DNA of 64,000 bases from Maniola hyperantus. Taxonomy: Eukaryota; Arthropoda; Insecta; Lepidoptera; Nymphalidae. The position numbers were made by a program, and so were the translations under genes. Position 1 is the stretch's first letter, and each line of letters opens with the position of its first letter. Shown here piece by piece: positions 52,501 to 64,000 of this stretch. The stretch spans positions 13,976,557 through 14,040,556 of the forward strand of contig NC_048548.1 in the NCBI RefSeq assembly GCF_902806685.2, given 5' to 3'. The notes below the pieces were generated by a model. The model worked only from the letters and a program-made list of their open reading frames with translations, was not told the DNA's origin and searched no databases.

Positions 52501-53844
52501 GGTAATTAAGGGTCAATAAAAGAGTATAATCTGTAATTATTATTAATTTATTATGATAATAATAAAGTGTGATAAATTCTGTGAAATAAAATATTCGCCT
52601 AACGTGGAATGGTGTAAGTCAAAATATCACGTTTTAGAGAAAATGCCAAACGTCGAAAAATATGATATTTGAAATTATTATTTGCTATTATTAAGATTAA
52701 TAATAGTTAGGAAAACTTTAGGATCTTTCGATAAGTTAAATATTTATAATAAGCTTTTAGTAAACCTTTATTCATATTATTAAGTTTTACAATATTAATC
52801 CGATATTAAATATTAAAAGTACCTATCTGTGAAACATTTTCTCCCAAACGTGCGTAAAAATATTGCAATATTATAAAAAGTCATGTTATTTTACAGAAAT
52901 AATTTACATTACACTATTTTATTTTAAAAATTATAATAATTTTATAGTAACAATTATTAAGAATAATTTTAATGTAATAAATAATAATGAGGTTTATTCG
53001 AGGGCCTTGAGACTTTAGAAAGGAAGGTAGGTAAAAGAGTAGAAAGAGTGATTAAATTGATCTTGCAACACAGTTTAAGAAGTGGTCAATGTAAGATTTT
53101 GGAAACGTCTAGTGATATGAAAACGGAATCTACCAAAATATTATGTTATTATATTCTTTTCTTTTAAATCGAACGGAATATGTGAAAGATCTAAATCGAA
53201 GATAAGACGAAGTCACTAGTTTAATAGATTTAATTTTCATCTCACTAAAGCTTCATTTACGCCAGAGCAACATTGCAGCATGCCACAGAGCCTTAAGTAA
53301 CATAACACAATGAAAGTGTGGCAGAGATTTTTGCCACACTTTACTTTAACAAAGCGAAATAAATATTTTAAGTATGAGAATGGATAAATTATATGAATAG
53401 AGAAAGAGAAAAAGATATTCCAAAGGCCAAGGCACCAGTAAGTGCTATTGTTTTGTTAATTTAGTAAGGTTTATAAAATATTTTTTAATTTAATTCTATC
53501 TATTTTCGAACTAGATCTTATTTTTAAAATACCTTTTATAAAGTTTTTTGTTTTCGAATACGCAGACTGTGAGCAAAAATGGTGGTTTAATTTTTTCTCA
53601 AAATATAATTATTTTTGAGAAATAATTAAATTTTCTTTTTTGTGAACTTAATTATGTATAATATTAAAATAATGTGTTTAATTAAACAGTAATTACCTAC
53701 GCGTAATTCCTGTAGAGCCCAGCTTTATTATTTTTTACAAACCGCTGAAATTGGTATAATAAAAACAAAAACGGATGAGGCTACGAATCACTTTGTTTTA
53801 TAGAGAGAGCCAGCGCGTGCCAGACCTTCGTTATTTTATAAAAT
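52501..53844. other. AT-rich stretch, no gene found
   Basis: Low-complexity AT-rich DNA. A fragment at 53250-53340 (AAGCTTCATTTACGCCAGAG) resembles one end of the 54731-54948 element. Confidence 0.5.
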
Positions 53845-54160
53845 CTGAAAGTTTCTCTGCGTATAGTCCCCAACACAGGGAGAAACGATCAGCCACTATG
53901 AAGTTTGGACCATGGTGACTTTGGGAGATAAGAGGTAATAAAGGTATAAAAAATCTTACGTCCATGTGTAAAGTCAATTTTTTATATTATTCTTCGGAGT
54001 AGTATTAGAAATAACGTCATGTATGGCCACACAATCCCCTGCCAGACGCCTTTAAAGTTTAAAAGTGTAAGCCCCCATGATCCAAACTTCATAGTCGCTG
54101 ATCGTTCCTCCCTGTGTTGGGCACTGTTGGGGACAATATGGAACGCAGAGAAACTTTCAG
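53845..54160 (+). mobile_element. 316-bp MITE with long inverted arms
   Basis: Perfect 17-bp ends CTGAAAGTTTCTCTGCG and reverse complement, then extended pairing through CCCAACACAGGGAG, CGATCAGC and ATGAAGTTTGGA. An internal ACGTC region separates the arms. Confidence 0.82.
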
Positions 54161-54730
54161 CTTTCCCTTATTTCATTTTGTTTGCAGTAAATAATTTTCA
54201 ACCGTATAATAAAGCGAATAAAACTGAGTTTCTATAATTTTGACAAAAGTTGCTGCGCTTCCACTGTTTCAGGTCTGCGTTCTTACTTTAAATATAAAAT
54301 CTAGTTCGACTTTTTATCTAGGTAAATTTATCGCTTATATTATTCAAGTAAACCGTATAAAATGCGGTAGTAATTGTTATTAATTAAAGATTAAAAAACG
54401 AAAAATTATACTAACCATAATTACTAAATTAATTGGAATAATAAGTGTCAGAATGATTATTAATAATTAATAATACAAGTACAGTATAATCCACTGTATG
54501 TGATGTTTATATCGAGGTTATTGGTAAATAAAAAATGATTTTTAATTGTAGAAGAAACCAGCTTTACTCACGAATTTAGTTGGTTTCTTCTACATTTATA
54601 ATGGAAATCACTCACGATAGTTTAAACGCTGATTTTTAATTATCTACTTATCTAACCAAAAATACCCGTTTTGGTAGAACAGACATTAGTCAATTCAATC
54701 ATCACATAGAAATACAATTATGGAATGTCT

Positions 54731-54948
54731 TAAGCTTCGTTTATGACAGAGCAACATAGTGCGACACTGCGGCATGCCACAGGGCTGCACGGTACTATAA
54801 TTTGAAACGTAGCAAGAATCGTCAACAGGCTGTCGTACCGTAATGTTCCAACTCTGCTGCTGTATGCTGCTTAAGACAGCAAAACTAATATTTCTATCTG
54901 TAGCATGCCATATTATTGCATGTTGTTGCTTCGGCATAAAAAAGCTTT
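54731..54948 (+). mobile_element. Inverted-repeat MITE, ~218 bp
   Basis: AAGCTTCGTTTATGACAGAG and CATAGTGCGACACTGCGGCA at left; GCATGTTGTTGCTTCGGCAT and AAAAAGCTT at right. Confidence 0.65.
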
Positions 54949-55773
54949 TAAACTTTTTGCTGATTTGTGTAGATTTCGCCCAACTTAAACGTGCCCCATG
55001 CAAAAATTTCATGTTTTTGAATTCACTGTTCTATAGGCTATACTGTATTAATCTTTTTTGCTATCACGCGTCTATTCAATTTATTTTAGCTTTATTATTC
55101 TTATTTTGGTGACTTCAAATTTTATTTTAATGGAGCAAAATTACTCTCGATAAATCATAAATAAATTTGAGCTGGTCGAAAGTGGCCGATGACCTTCAAA
55201 ATTATCGTTTACGGAAAAGTCTTCAAGTTATAAGAACAGCCCGTATGTTTGTAAGGGCGAAATCCACACAATACAGCGAATACCGTCAAATATATCAAAG
55301 TAGTGCGCACGACACGCATAGAATTGTTTAAAAAGGCGCAAAAGCGTTTATAAAAACTCTTCACGACATCGAAATTGCATAAAAAATTCACAACTAACAC
55401 CTTTGAGCGACACGACACCAAAACTGTTAATTAAAAACACAACATTAAAAAAATCACTATAACTTGTTTATATTATTCATATAATAGTACGATATATAAA
55501 TTCATTTTTTGTGCTAAATGTCACAGACTAAGTGAAAAAGATAGACGGAGGCTTCATGAACGATTTTCATCAAAGAGAAGCCAGTTGTGTGCATGTCATG
55601 TCATATCTTTGTATTGCAAAAAAACGTGACTGTGGTTAATTCTGTTGTATACAATCTGTAAACTAAAATTAAATGACGTCTAAACGTATTGCTATTCCTT
55701 TCATAATGCCTTTTGCGGAAAAGTATAGCACTAGGTTAGATCTGTCAGTTTAGTTTTGTTCAGAGTTGTGTAC

Positions 55774-56003
55774 TGTGGCGGTTGCCACAATAGAAACTAG
55801 ATGGCGCTGTTCAATCGATGACATAGTCCCGAACAAATGTACCGCCGACAGTACTCGCAATAACAGAGTTTTCTGCAATCTGGACTATATATAGAAGTTT
55901 CAAGACATAACCGTCGGCCCAGCTGGCGCTACCGAGCACAACCAACCGCTCGGTGGGAGATCTCCCCTTTGGTACGGTCGAGCCTGCACACCGCTCCCGT
56001 ACA
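55774..56003 (+). repeat. TRIM left LTR
   Basis: 230 bp, TG...CA. Contains ACTATATATAG at 55884-55894, a likely TATA element. Confidence 0.93.
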
Positions 56004-56435
56004 TTGGTGACCCCGACGTGATCAAGAGTGGTCGCACACTACAACAGCCGACGTTGATACAAGAGTGATCGCACACTAGAACAGCCGACGTCATCGAAGA
56101 TCAACCGCACACCGCCGCACTCCGCACTGCGCACTCAACGTGATCAAGGGTGATCGCATACACCGCAACACCTTTGGATCACACACCGCAAGCCGACGTC
56201 TCCTCCAAACTCCAAGTCTACAAGCAGCAACAGCAAGCACATCGAGGCCTGTAAGACGGATGTAGCCACAGCTTCGGGGCACAATGGCCCTGCACTCCAT
56301 CACCAGCTACAAGCGTCCTGGTCTACCGCTTCTCTGGTTGGTTAGCAGCCATTGCCCTTCCTTCACACGCCTTCACGCTACAACGCCACCTCTCTTCACT
56401 GCTTCACACTACGCGTTCGTCTCGGAGGGGAGTGA

Positions 56436-56665
56436 TGTGGCGGTTGCCACAATAGAAACTAGATGGCGCTGTTCAATCGATGACATAGTCCCGAACAAAT
56501 GTACCGCCGACAGTACTCGCAATAACAGAGTTTTCTGCAATCTGGACTATATATAGAAGTTTCAAGACATAACCGTCGGCCCAGCTGGCGCTACCGAGCA
56601 CAACCAACCGCTCGGTGGGAGATCTCCCCTTTGGTACGGTCGAGCCTGCACACCGCTCCCGTACA
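56436..56665 (+). repeat. TRIM right LTR
   Basis: Same length and sequence as the left LTR. Confidence 0.93.
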
Positions 56666-57241
56666 GTACAAAAGAATTAACCAAAGTGGCGTTGATGATA
56701 GTCTACCGTTTTGTATGGATGGCCAACTTTGTGTTTTGACAAAGCGTTGATAAATTAACACAGCAGTGTCTCGTTTCTTAAATTGATAACTACCATAAAA
56801 GTCTCAATATATTTTTAAAAACTGATAACTGGAGTTGGATCTAAGCTGTTAATTAAAGTGAATAGCCAAATGTCGTAATCTACAACCTGGATAGTTACAG
56901 ATAGGACAAATTACTGCCAAGTACAAATTATGTAAATCGTCTGTTTTTTATACAAAGTTTTCTCTTTCAACCGTCAATCATTGAAACAATTCCTATAAGT
57001 TTCATTTATTGTTCCGTCTATCTTTTTCATTTAATCTGTTTAAAATGTATCGTGTGCGATTAGAAATGTCCTTACAACCTAATAGCGAAGCATGCCTGTA
57101 TTTAAGTATTGCTTTGAATAGAATTATAACTGCCCAATTTTATTTTTATCTGTACTAAATGTGATAAAAAAATATTACAATCGTATGGCAGTAGTTTTCC
57201 ACTGACTTTTAGATGATAAAACAATTTTATTGGTCCTATAA

Positions 57242-57395
57242 AAAAACTTTAAGCGCGATTTAAACTGACGTTCAGAGTTTATATTTCGTTGCCCGCTCCA
57301 TACAAACGAATAAACAAAGTATGTTTGTATTGACATCGCTGGATAGTGCGCTAGGAAAACTTCTCTTTACCATTTAAACTGCGCTTTAAGTTTTT
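57242..57395 (+). mobile_element. Inverted-repeat MITE, ~154 bp
   Basis: AAAAACTTTAAGCGC with TTTAAACTG at left; TTTAAACTGCGCTTTAAG with TTTTT at right. Confidence 0.65.
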
Positions 57396-58189
57396 GGATA
57401 AGAGCCTATGTTTAACTTTACGTAATAAAAATTGAGACATTCTTTTTAGTTTAGGTTTCAAAAGTACCTACAGATGACTATTTTAGAATTATAAAGGCAT
57501 TCTCATAATATGACGGAGAGATGGTGGAAAGTTTGTAAGAGGTGCTTGATAATTTATATTGTTAACTAATCTCGGCTCAACCGCTGAACTGATCTTTGTT
57601 GTTGGTAGGAAACCCAGATCGCGGAAAAGTATTCCAAAACCTTAGCTATGCGTATGAGGAATGATGACGCAATACGTTTTGTGTGTGTAGATGAAAACTT
57701 CATCCGATGTTTTGCAGTGTGGAGATAAAAAGGTGAAGGGGGACAAGATCGAAAAGTACCATTGATGAAAATAAAAGAGTTATCACGGGATTAATCCATT
57801 AGCCAGTTTTATATATTAATGTGAAATTTGAACAATGAATTGTAGTAATTTGAAAAGTAAAAAAGAGTAATATGTATAAAAATGAAGCACCTCTTCAACA
57901 ATTTCCACCGGCTCTCGAAGCAATATTGTAAAAATATGATCAATTATAGAAAAAACGCGTGATTATATTTACACGTGATGCAGGCGAGTACGAGTTTAAA
58001 TTCTTAAATGTACTATCAAAAATACCTAAATATAAAAGTATAGGCACGAGAAATTTCGTAATTAATATGTGCATCAACTATTTCACGCTATTATTTATTA
58101 AATTTTATTACAGAAAGTGCATTTTATATTTATGTTTTTCATTTATGTTACTATAATACATCAAAGGCGCGGTAAATGAGAAGTGTACA

Positions 58190-58440
58190 GTCGGTCCCAG
58201 ATTTATGTATTAGTATTACTTCCAAATAATATAGTAAAAATACATATAAAAGGTCCCAACTGACAGACTGACATAACCATGTACAGCTCATATTGCTGGA
58301 CTAGAAACTTGAAATCTTACATAGAGGTTCTTTCTACAATTTAGACCTTCACCAACGCCCATTGAGATAAGATTTCAAGGAATTACAACGGGGTATTTAA
58401 AAAACCTAAATTCATGTGGACGAAGCCACAGAAAAAAGTT
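58190..58440 (+). mobile_element. Degraded Helitron remnant
   Basis: Ends CCTAAATTCATGTGGACGAA with a mutated hairpin; upstream parts only weakly match. Confidence 0.4.
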
Positions 58441-58524
58441 GATTGTTAGTCTTAGTATATTTGATTGATTAAGGTTCTAGTTTTCTTGGATAACGTGGTT
58501 GTAGTAATGTGATAATCACAACAT

Positions 58525-58678
58525 AAGGACCGGTATCCACTAAAGTGGAGATTAGTTTCGCAGATCAATCAAAATATTGATAAATGACATGATAGTAATG
58601 TTTCCATATCGACTCTCAATAATTTGATTGATCTGCTAGACACATCTTTGTCTATCTATTTGGTGGATACCAGGCCTT
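58525..58678 (+). mobile_element. Inverted-repeat MITE, ~154 bp
   Basis: AAGGACCGGTATCCACTAAA against TTTGGTGGATACCAGGCCTT. It touches the next MITE at 58680. Confidence 0.7.
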
Positions 58679-58679
58679 A

Positions 58680-58819
58680 GGTTGAGATCTATGGAGCACA
58701 CTTTGATTTTGCTCAGATTAAAAACCCTGTTAAAACGAGACAGCGTTATATCGCTGGCATAAATCTGTCTCTTTTAAACTGAAACTTAAGTCTGAGCAAC
58801 GTCAAATATAGCTCAGCCT
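58680..58819 (+). mobile_element. MITE family F, copy 1
   Basis: GGTTGAGATCTATGGAGCAC at left; the right end is eroded. The GTTAAAACGAGACAGCGTTA core is shared with 60123-60275. Confidence 0.7.
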
Positions 58820-59404
58820 TAGTGTTAAGGGCCAGAAGTATAAAAGTTTATCAACTTGAAAATTATTTTTGAAAAATTTACTAATACAAAAGTAGGCGTA
58901 AATTTTGACACCACACTAACTATCATAAGAAGTACTCTTCGACATTTTATCCTATACCCACGATATATTTTACAAGCAAGGACTTACTAGACATAGAGGC
59001 GACAATTATTATACTTATACAAATGTCTAAAAGAAAATATTAGAAAATCAAGGAACTGTTGGAGTTTCAAGTATCATTCATAAAATGTAGTGCGAAGTTT
59101 CGAAACGATTCCTAATTTTCTAATATGTTTCTAACAGTATATTTTCTAATAAGTATTTATAGTTTTTTTTGACACAAGTGCAAAAGAAGATTCCTGTTGC
59201 AGTAACATAATATTAATATTGGCAAGTCCTAATAATAATGATTAATTAGTGCCACCTTTTCACAATGTTCCCATAATATTCACAATCAATTCAATTTTAA
59301 CAATATAAATAAATCGTGTAATTTTATTATTAAAGAAAAATTACAATATTTTGAAGCCTTGCAAAGCTAAGCTCGTGGTTACCATTTTTTTTATTAATTG
59401 AGTG

Positions 59405-59533
59405 CTGATTTTTTAATCACCAAACAAACTTTAACCAACGAATAAAAATTTTGACTATTTTAAATAAAAAATTTGTCAGAATATCTTTATTCCATACATA
59501 AACATTTTTTGGCGATTAAAAAATCTGCCCTTG
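59405..59533 (+). repeat. Inverted repeat, MITE-like
   Basis: GCTGATTTTTTAATCACCAA against TTGGCGATTAAAAAATCTGC. Confidence 0.55.
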
Positions 59534-60122
59534 TAATATCAATAATTCACCATGTAGGTAATTACAATTATTATCAAGGATCTTTTCTCATTCACATCAT
59601 CCGTTTTTTAATTATTTTAATTACGGACAAAATTAAAAAATGTAAATAATTTTAAAAATTAAAATAATAATGTTGTGGTATTTTACGAAAACTTAAAGAA
59701 ATAGGTTTTAATACTGTGCGATATAAACTAAAACTAAAGTTTAATAAATACCCTTAAAGTTAGTTTTTTATTCACAGCCGTAAACTAAATGATACATTGA
59801 ATAAAAATATGTAAAGAAACTATTTTTGAGATCTATCAACTAAATTAAGCCTTACGAATGGTTTTTGTTCCTGACAATTGGTCAAAAAATGTATTAGGTA
59901 CAAATAGGTTACATAAATTCAAAGTCTTTTTCTTTAATAGTAACGGTATGGTCGACAAACAAAAGGATTTTGGCACACCTATTTTAAATTAAAATAATAG
60001 TACTATACAATATTATAAATAGCTTATAAAAATGCCAGACCCTCAAGCGATTTTTTTTCGTGAAAACTCGCTCACTAGATTTCGTGTTAAAGTTGACAGT
60101 GACAAGTTTTTTTTAAATCTTA

Positions 60123-60275
60123 GGTTGAGATCTATAGAGCGCATTTTGACTTTGCTCAGACTTCAGACACTGTTAAAACGAGACAGCGTTATACCGCTGG
60201 TATAACTATCTATCTCGTTTTAACTGAAACTTAAGTCTTAGCAAAGTCAAAGTGCGCTCCATAGATCTCAATCTC
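60123..60275 (+). mobile_element. MITE family F, copy 2 (best preserved)
   Basis: Arms GTTGAGATCTATAGAGCGCA and GTGCGCTCCATAGATCTCAA, extended by GACTTTGC and GCAAAGTC. Confidence 0.8.
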
Positions 60276-60276
60276 T

Positions 60277-61747
60277 CACCCGAGGCCTAGTTTCATTAGT
60301 CATCATGTCAAGCTATCAAGCTAATAGCGAAATGATTACTAAACTAATATTACCAAGATTACGAATGTAATAATTATTATCAAAATAAACCGAATACGAA
60401 AATTATTACCAATATATTAGTATGATACCAAGATTTAGGAGTATAATAAGATTTCAGTAACAGCAACAATCAATCAGTCTCGTGCCAATAAACACGATTC
60501 ATTAATAAGATACAGAGGATCGGGCACGTTTATATTGTAATCGATATTTTATACCAACAACACAATACAAACGCTTATAGACCGAGAGCCGGGGACCGAT
60601 TTGTCCGAAGTGCTTGTACATACTTTTATTTTTAATTAAATTTAAATACAATTTTGAATGTGTAAATTGTTAAAATATTGGCCCTAGTGCCTGACAAAGT
60701 ATCAAAAAAAGTAGATGCATTCAGTCACTACCCGTTCAAACCGTATCCCTTAATTTTAAATAAATGTACAATTTATGTGACAGCACACACTACCTATTTA
60801 TGACGTCCACAGCTTAAACTTACATATCCAGTTATGCACAAAACGCACAATTTGTAGAATAACATAAAAAAGGAACTTTACACTCAAGTTAACTTTTACA
60901 AAACGCTTTCGAATACGACTAGACTGGGATTCAAAAGAGCTTGATACATTTGAACGACAAATTATTTTAAATTTAACAGCTTCGCATATCAGGACCATTT
61001 ATTAATATAGATTTCTTTAATCATCGGTATTTTTCAAATTGCTTTTATTTTTACTAAATTCCAGTAGGTATGCTACCTACTGAATTTTTATTTGATTAAA
61101 TGGATTTGTCACATTTACTTGCGCTAATTTGGTAATATCAATACCACCATTGTTTGAACTTTACTAAATCGATAGAAGAATTATTGTAAATTTGTGATCT
61201 TTTGTTTTTATTTTCTTTTGTATCTCTTCTAAGTAATGATTAATGGCCTGACTCAGTAACGAATTATTAAAATAAATGAATAACTTCTTCAAGACTCATT
61301 AATTTAACCATGCCACGTTCAAATCGAGATGACTCAATTGGCAACCAGTACTTTTGTATACCTACCTGGCTATCCATGTAATTGTAGTCACTTTTGTAAG
61401 CTAAATAAAAAAAATATATTTAGAGACGAACAAATCGTCCGACAGCTCTTTGTCTATTAATGTAATACAAAATACAAACAGTTGTTTTAGAACAACAAAA
61501 TAAAGTTAAACACTCGATAAATTTGTTCCTTGTTTTGATTCTAAATCATTCACGACGTAGCCACGTTGGCCCAAGGTTTTGGCGAATACTCTGGGTCAAA
61601 GTGTAAAGAGCCATTTACCGATTGCCCTGTCCTGAACTTGCCCTGGGGGCGCCACTAGTATATGGTCTATGGTCACTAAGTATGTGGTCTTGTATAAATT
61701 AGTTCCACAGGTTTTCTGCAATATGGTGAGGTATAACGCGTTAAATT
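60277..61747. other. AT-rich stretch, no gene found
   Basis: No open frame with family features. No bounded repeat was recognised. Confidence 0.5.
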
Positions 61748-61882
61748 TAACTCCTCACGCGCCATTTTTACTGTTTGTCAAAGTTCATGCGAAAAGTACG
61801 ATTTTAGTCCTTATTTCAACGGTGAACCTTACTTTTGACATGAGAGTTGACCCATAGAATTAAATTGGCGCGTGAGGAGTAA
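61748..61882 (+). mobile_element. MITE family C, uninterrupted copy
   Basis: AACTCCTCACGCGCCATTTT against AATTGGCGCGTGAGGAGT; inner pair around GTCAAAG and CTTTTGAC. A reference for the nested copy at 39463-39733. Confidence 0.8.
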
Positions 61883-62011
61883 TTTTTTTACCGACTTCCA
61901 AAAAGGAGGTGGTTCTTAATTCAGCCCGTTATTCTGTTTTTTATTATTTACGAACTATATCTTATTTTTCTGACCAGGCTATTTGCCATATTGGTCATCA
62001 GTGGAATGAGC

Positions 62012-62226
62012 ATCAGTACCCTTATTATAAATGCGAAAGTGTGTTTGTTTGTTGGTTTGTCCTTCAATCACGTCGCAAGGGTGCAACGAATTGACGTGTT
62101 TTTTGCATGGGTATAGATAAAGACCTGGAGAGTGACATATGCTACTTTTTATCCCGGAAAATCAAAGAGTTCCAATGGGATTTTTAAAAACCTAAATCCA
62201 CGCGGACGAAGTCGCGAGCATCAGGT
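62012..62226 (+). mobile_element. Non-autonomous Helitron
   Basis: TCAGTACCCTTATTATAAAT start; end CGCGGACGAAGTCGCG, AGCATCAG, with GTAG in place of CTAG. Confidence 0.78.
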
Positions 62227-62830
62227 AGTACATTAACCATTCAGTACGCAAACGTGCAAACGATGTCCTTTGGCTACATATTGGGCCAACACCCTGGCCC
62301 AAGCAGTGATTTGGTCGAATAGAAACCGACCATCGCTTTGTTCTCTCACGTTTAAGTAACCTACAAGAAGTTTCTATTCGACCACATTAAACAAGACTTA
62401 CGGCTAAACACTATCTTGACTTGGTCCTTCTACGAAATATGAAATACAAATAAAAAATTAAATCCCATGAAAAATAAAATTACTTCCCATTTCCTTTTAC
62501 CCCTGTGCGTTGTAACCTTTTTTCTTGTGCTTTACGAAAAGAATAAAACCTAAGTTATGCTAAGAAATTAGCCTACATCAATCAGAATTTGCAACTCACG
62601 AAAAGCAGATTTATTGTTTTGTGGCGGTTGCAACGTTTAAATCGAAATTTAACTTCAAAAATGTTAAAGCCTTAAACACATACATTACACGATGGAAACT
62701 GTACGACAAGACGTCACATGGAACGCGCGCGTAAGCGTGTCATTTGTAATACAAGAAACTGTATGAATCACGTCAAACCGCAGCACAAATTTGTGCTATC
62801 CAGTGAGATCGTCTTTATGAAGTAGGCTTA

Positions 62831-62982
62831 GGCCGCTTACGCAGTCATCCGATCCGAGTCCGTGAAAATACATTCCGAAGTAGTCATAGAACTATTTATA
62901 TGGTAGCTTTTGACATTTATGACGTAGATATTTTTTATATGTGTATTTTCACGGATTCGGATCGGATGAGTGCGTGATCGCT
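62831..62982 (+). mobile_element. Inverted-repeat MITE, ~150 bp
   Basis: CAGTCATCCGATCCGAGTCC with GTGAAAATAC against GTATTTTCACGGATTCGGAT with CGGATGAGTGCG. Confidence 0.7.
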
Positions 62983-62987
62983 CTTGG

Positions 62988-63250
62988 TATAATATTTTAC
63001 ATCTCACCAACCAACATTATCAGAATTCCAACATCGAAACATTTAAGCGTTTGAAAGTAAAATTAATCTTAACTACCATTCTAAGCTTAAACTTCGTCCA
63101 TACACCTACAACAAGAGCTCCAAGCGGGTACCTTGCGATGTAAAACTTTCGAGTTTAAGTCTAGGACCTTTAGGTTTATGTTACTCTGATGTAATTGTGC
63201 TTTGCCGCTCGAACCCTATCAACGTTGGTGAGATGTTTAATCTTACACTA
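62988..63250 (+). mobile_element. Inverted-repeat element, family E, copy 2
   Basis: TATTTTACATCTCACCAACC at left, CAACGTTGGTGAGATGTTTA at right; the core includes AAGAGCTCCAAGCGGGTACC, similar to the reverse complement of 51379-51665. Confidence 0.65.
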
Positions 63251-63698
63251 AACCCTATAGTCTTCTAAAAGCCGTGTTGTACACGTTTCCTTCGCGCGTT
63301 TTGTGTGCCAAGCATTTAACTTGTGCAAAATTCACTGTAGCATTAGGCAATGAAAGAAGCTTCCTAGTTCAAAGATACATTAAATCACACAAGTGTCCAT
63401 TATATTTTAGTCTTGACAAATTCTTTAACGCATCCTCTCCCCTGGTTTTGACATTTCATTGATGCCGAATAATCTGCTTCTCAACGGAGAGTATCAAACG
63501 TAATTTTTGACAAGTAATAGAAGTCATATATTTCTTGATAAAAAGTAATATTAAATTATTTTTCTTTTTCCAAGCCAAAAAGTGGGTAATCCAAAAAATA
63601 ATAAGTGGATAAGTATACTGAAGACTTATTATAAGAGTTAGTTGAGAGTCGAGATAAGTTGGATTAGAGAATCAATTGGCTAGAGCTCTGTAGAGATA

Positions 63699-63840
63699 GG
63701 CTGAGATCTAAAGAGCGTAGTTTGATATTGTTCTGACATCATAAAGTTAAAACGAGTTTATGCGTCTGACATAAATCTGTCACGTTTTTACTCTTAGTAT
63801 AGTCTAAGCAAAGTCAATGTAAGCTCTATAGGACTCAGCT
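63699..63840 (+). mobile_element. MITE family F, copy 3, diverged
   Basis: GGCTGAGATCTAAAGAGCG at left; GCAAAGTCAATGTAAGCTCT at right, with a CTGACATAAATCTGTCACG core. Confidence 0.6.
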
Positions 63841-64000
63841 TTACTTCAAATTGAACTGATCGTTTCAGAATTGATAATATATCAGTAGATTAAGGAACTA
63901 TGTTATACCACTTTTCATCGACACATAATTCTGTATTTCAACGGGAAATAACATGGTCACCGATAAAATCAAAGACAAGTCCATAGAGAAGTAAGATGTA

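Larger units (their letters stand above)
55774..56665 (+). mobile_element. Miniature LTR retrotransposon (TRIM), 892 bp
   Basis: Two LTRs of 230 bp (55774-56003 and 56436-56665), identical by my base-by-base reading, both starting TGTGGCGG and ending CCGTACA. Target duplication GTAC at 55770-55773 and 56666-56669. A primer-binding-site-like TGGTGACCCCGACGTG lies just inside the left LTR (56005-56020), and a purine-rich CGGAGGGGAGTGA before the right one. The 432-bp interior has no gag or pol and contains tandem pieces around GATCGCACACTAGAACAGCC. It must move with proteins from an autonomous relative. Identical LTRs mean a recent insertion. Confidence 0.93.
55633..56683 (+). mobile_element. 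MITE family A split by a TRIM
   Basis: The left part 55633-55773 and right part 56670-56683 together match 33416-33572: TGGTTAATTCTGTTGTATAC at left, GAATTAACCA at right. Older than the element inside it. Confidence 0.75.

Noticed and set aside
56284..56556. 90-codon frame inside the TRIM
   Set aside because: Spans the interior and the right LTR and has no gag or pol motif.

Overview
The window is nuclear DNA of a moth or butterfly (Lepidoptera). This rests on its repeats: Helitrons ending in a CGCGGACGAAGTCGCG hairpin plus CTAG, several tRNA-derived SINE families with lepidopteran-type bodies, 5'-truncated RTE, Jockey and CR1-like LINE tails, and abundant AT-rich inverted-repeat elements. 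Base composition is AT-rich, with three short GC-rich islands (about 2.49, 17.1 and 47.2 kb). Coding density is very low and most apparent open frames are chance or transposon-derived.

Three host genes can be supported, all on the minus strand. Two are tandem paralogues encoding small MADF-BESS DNA-binding proteins (221 and 225 residues; 23.83-25.51 kb and 26.55-27.87 kb). They share an identical two-exon structure, with one phase-1 intron splitting the MADF domain, and similar 5' flanks. The third (41.15-47.40 kb) is a four-exon gene for a 176-residue protein with two membrane segments. I assembled it from splice sites and reading-frame phase and did not recognise its family. Its introns are full of LINE, Helitron, SINE and MITE copies, and just downstream of its first coding exon lies a tandem copy of that exon, broken by a 10-bp deletion.

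Layout: 0-2.5 kb, few repeats, ending in a GC-rich island; 2.7-3.9 kb, a diverged tandem array whose units each carry a tRNA A-box-like segment; 4-16.6 kb, dense nested Helitrons, SINEs and RTE fragments, including an RTE tail flanked by a 119-bp exact duplication; 16.65-17.35 kb, an RTE insertion with its target duplication abutting a GC-rich island; 18-23.6 kb, MITEs, a 634-bp hAT-like element with an exact 8-bp target duplication, and a Jockey fragment; 23.8-28.4 kb, the MADF-BESS pair; 28.4-34.8 kb, repeats around a repeat-poor AT-rich block; 35-40 kb, AT-rich DNA with several inverted-repeat elements; 40.3 kb, an open frame from a mobile element; 41-47.4 kb, the membrane-protein gene; 48-64 kb, mostly MITEs, including an 892-bp miniature LTR element (TRIM) with identical LTRs sitting inside an older MITE.

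No CRISPR array, rRNA gene or convincing functional tRNA gene was seen. The strongest observations are the split and partly duplicated membrane-protein gene, the MADF-BESS pair, the recent TRIM, the 119-bp duplication around an RTE tail, and the A-box tandem array. I found no clear candidate for a wholly new biological system.
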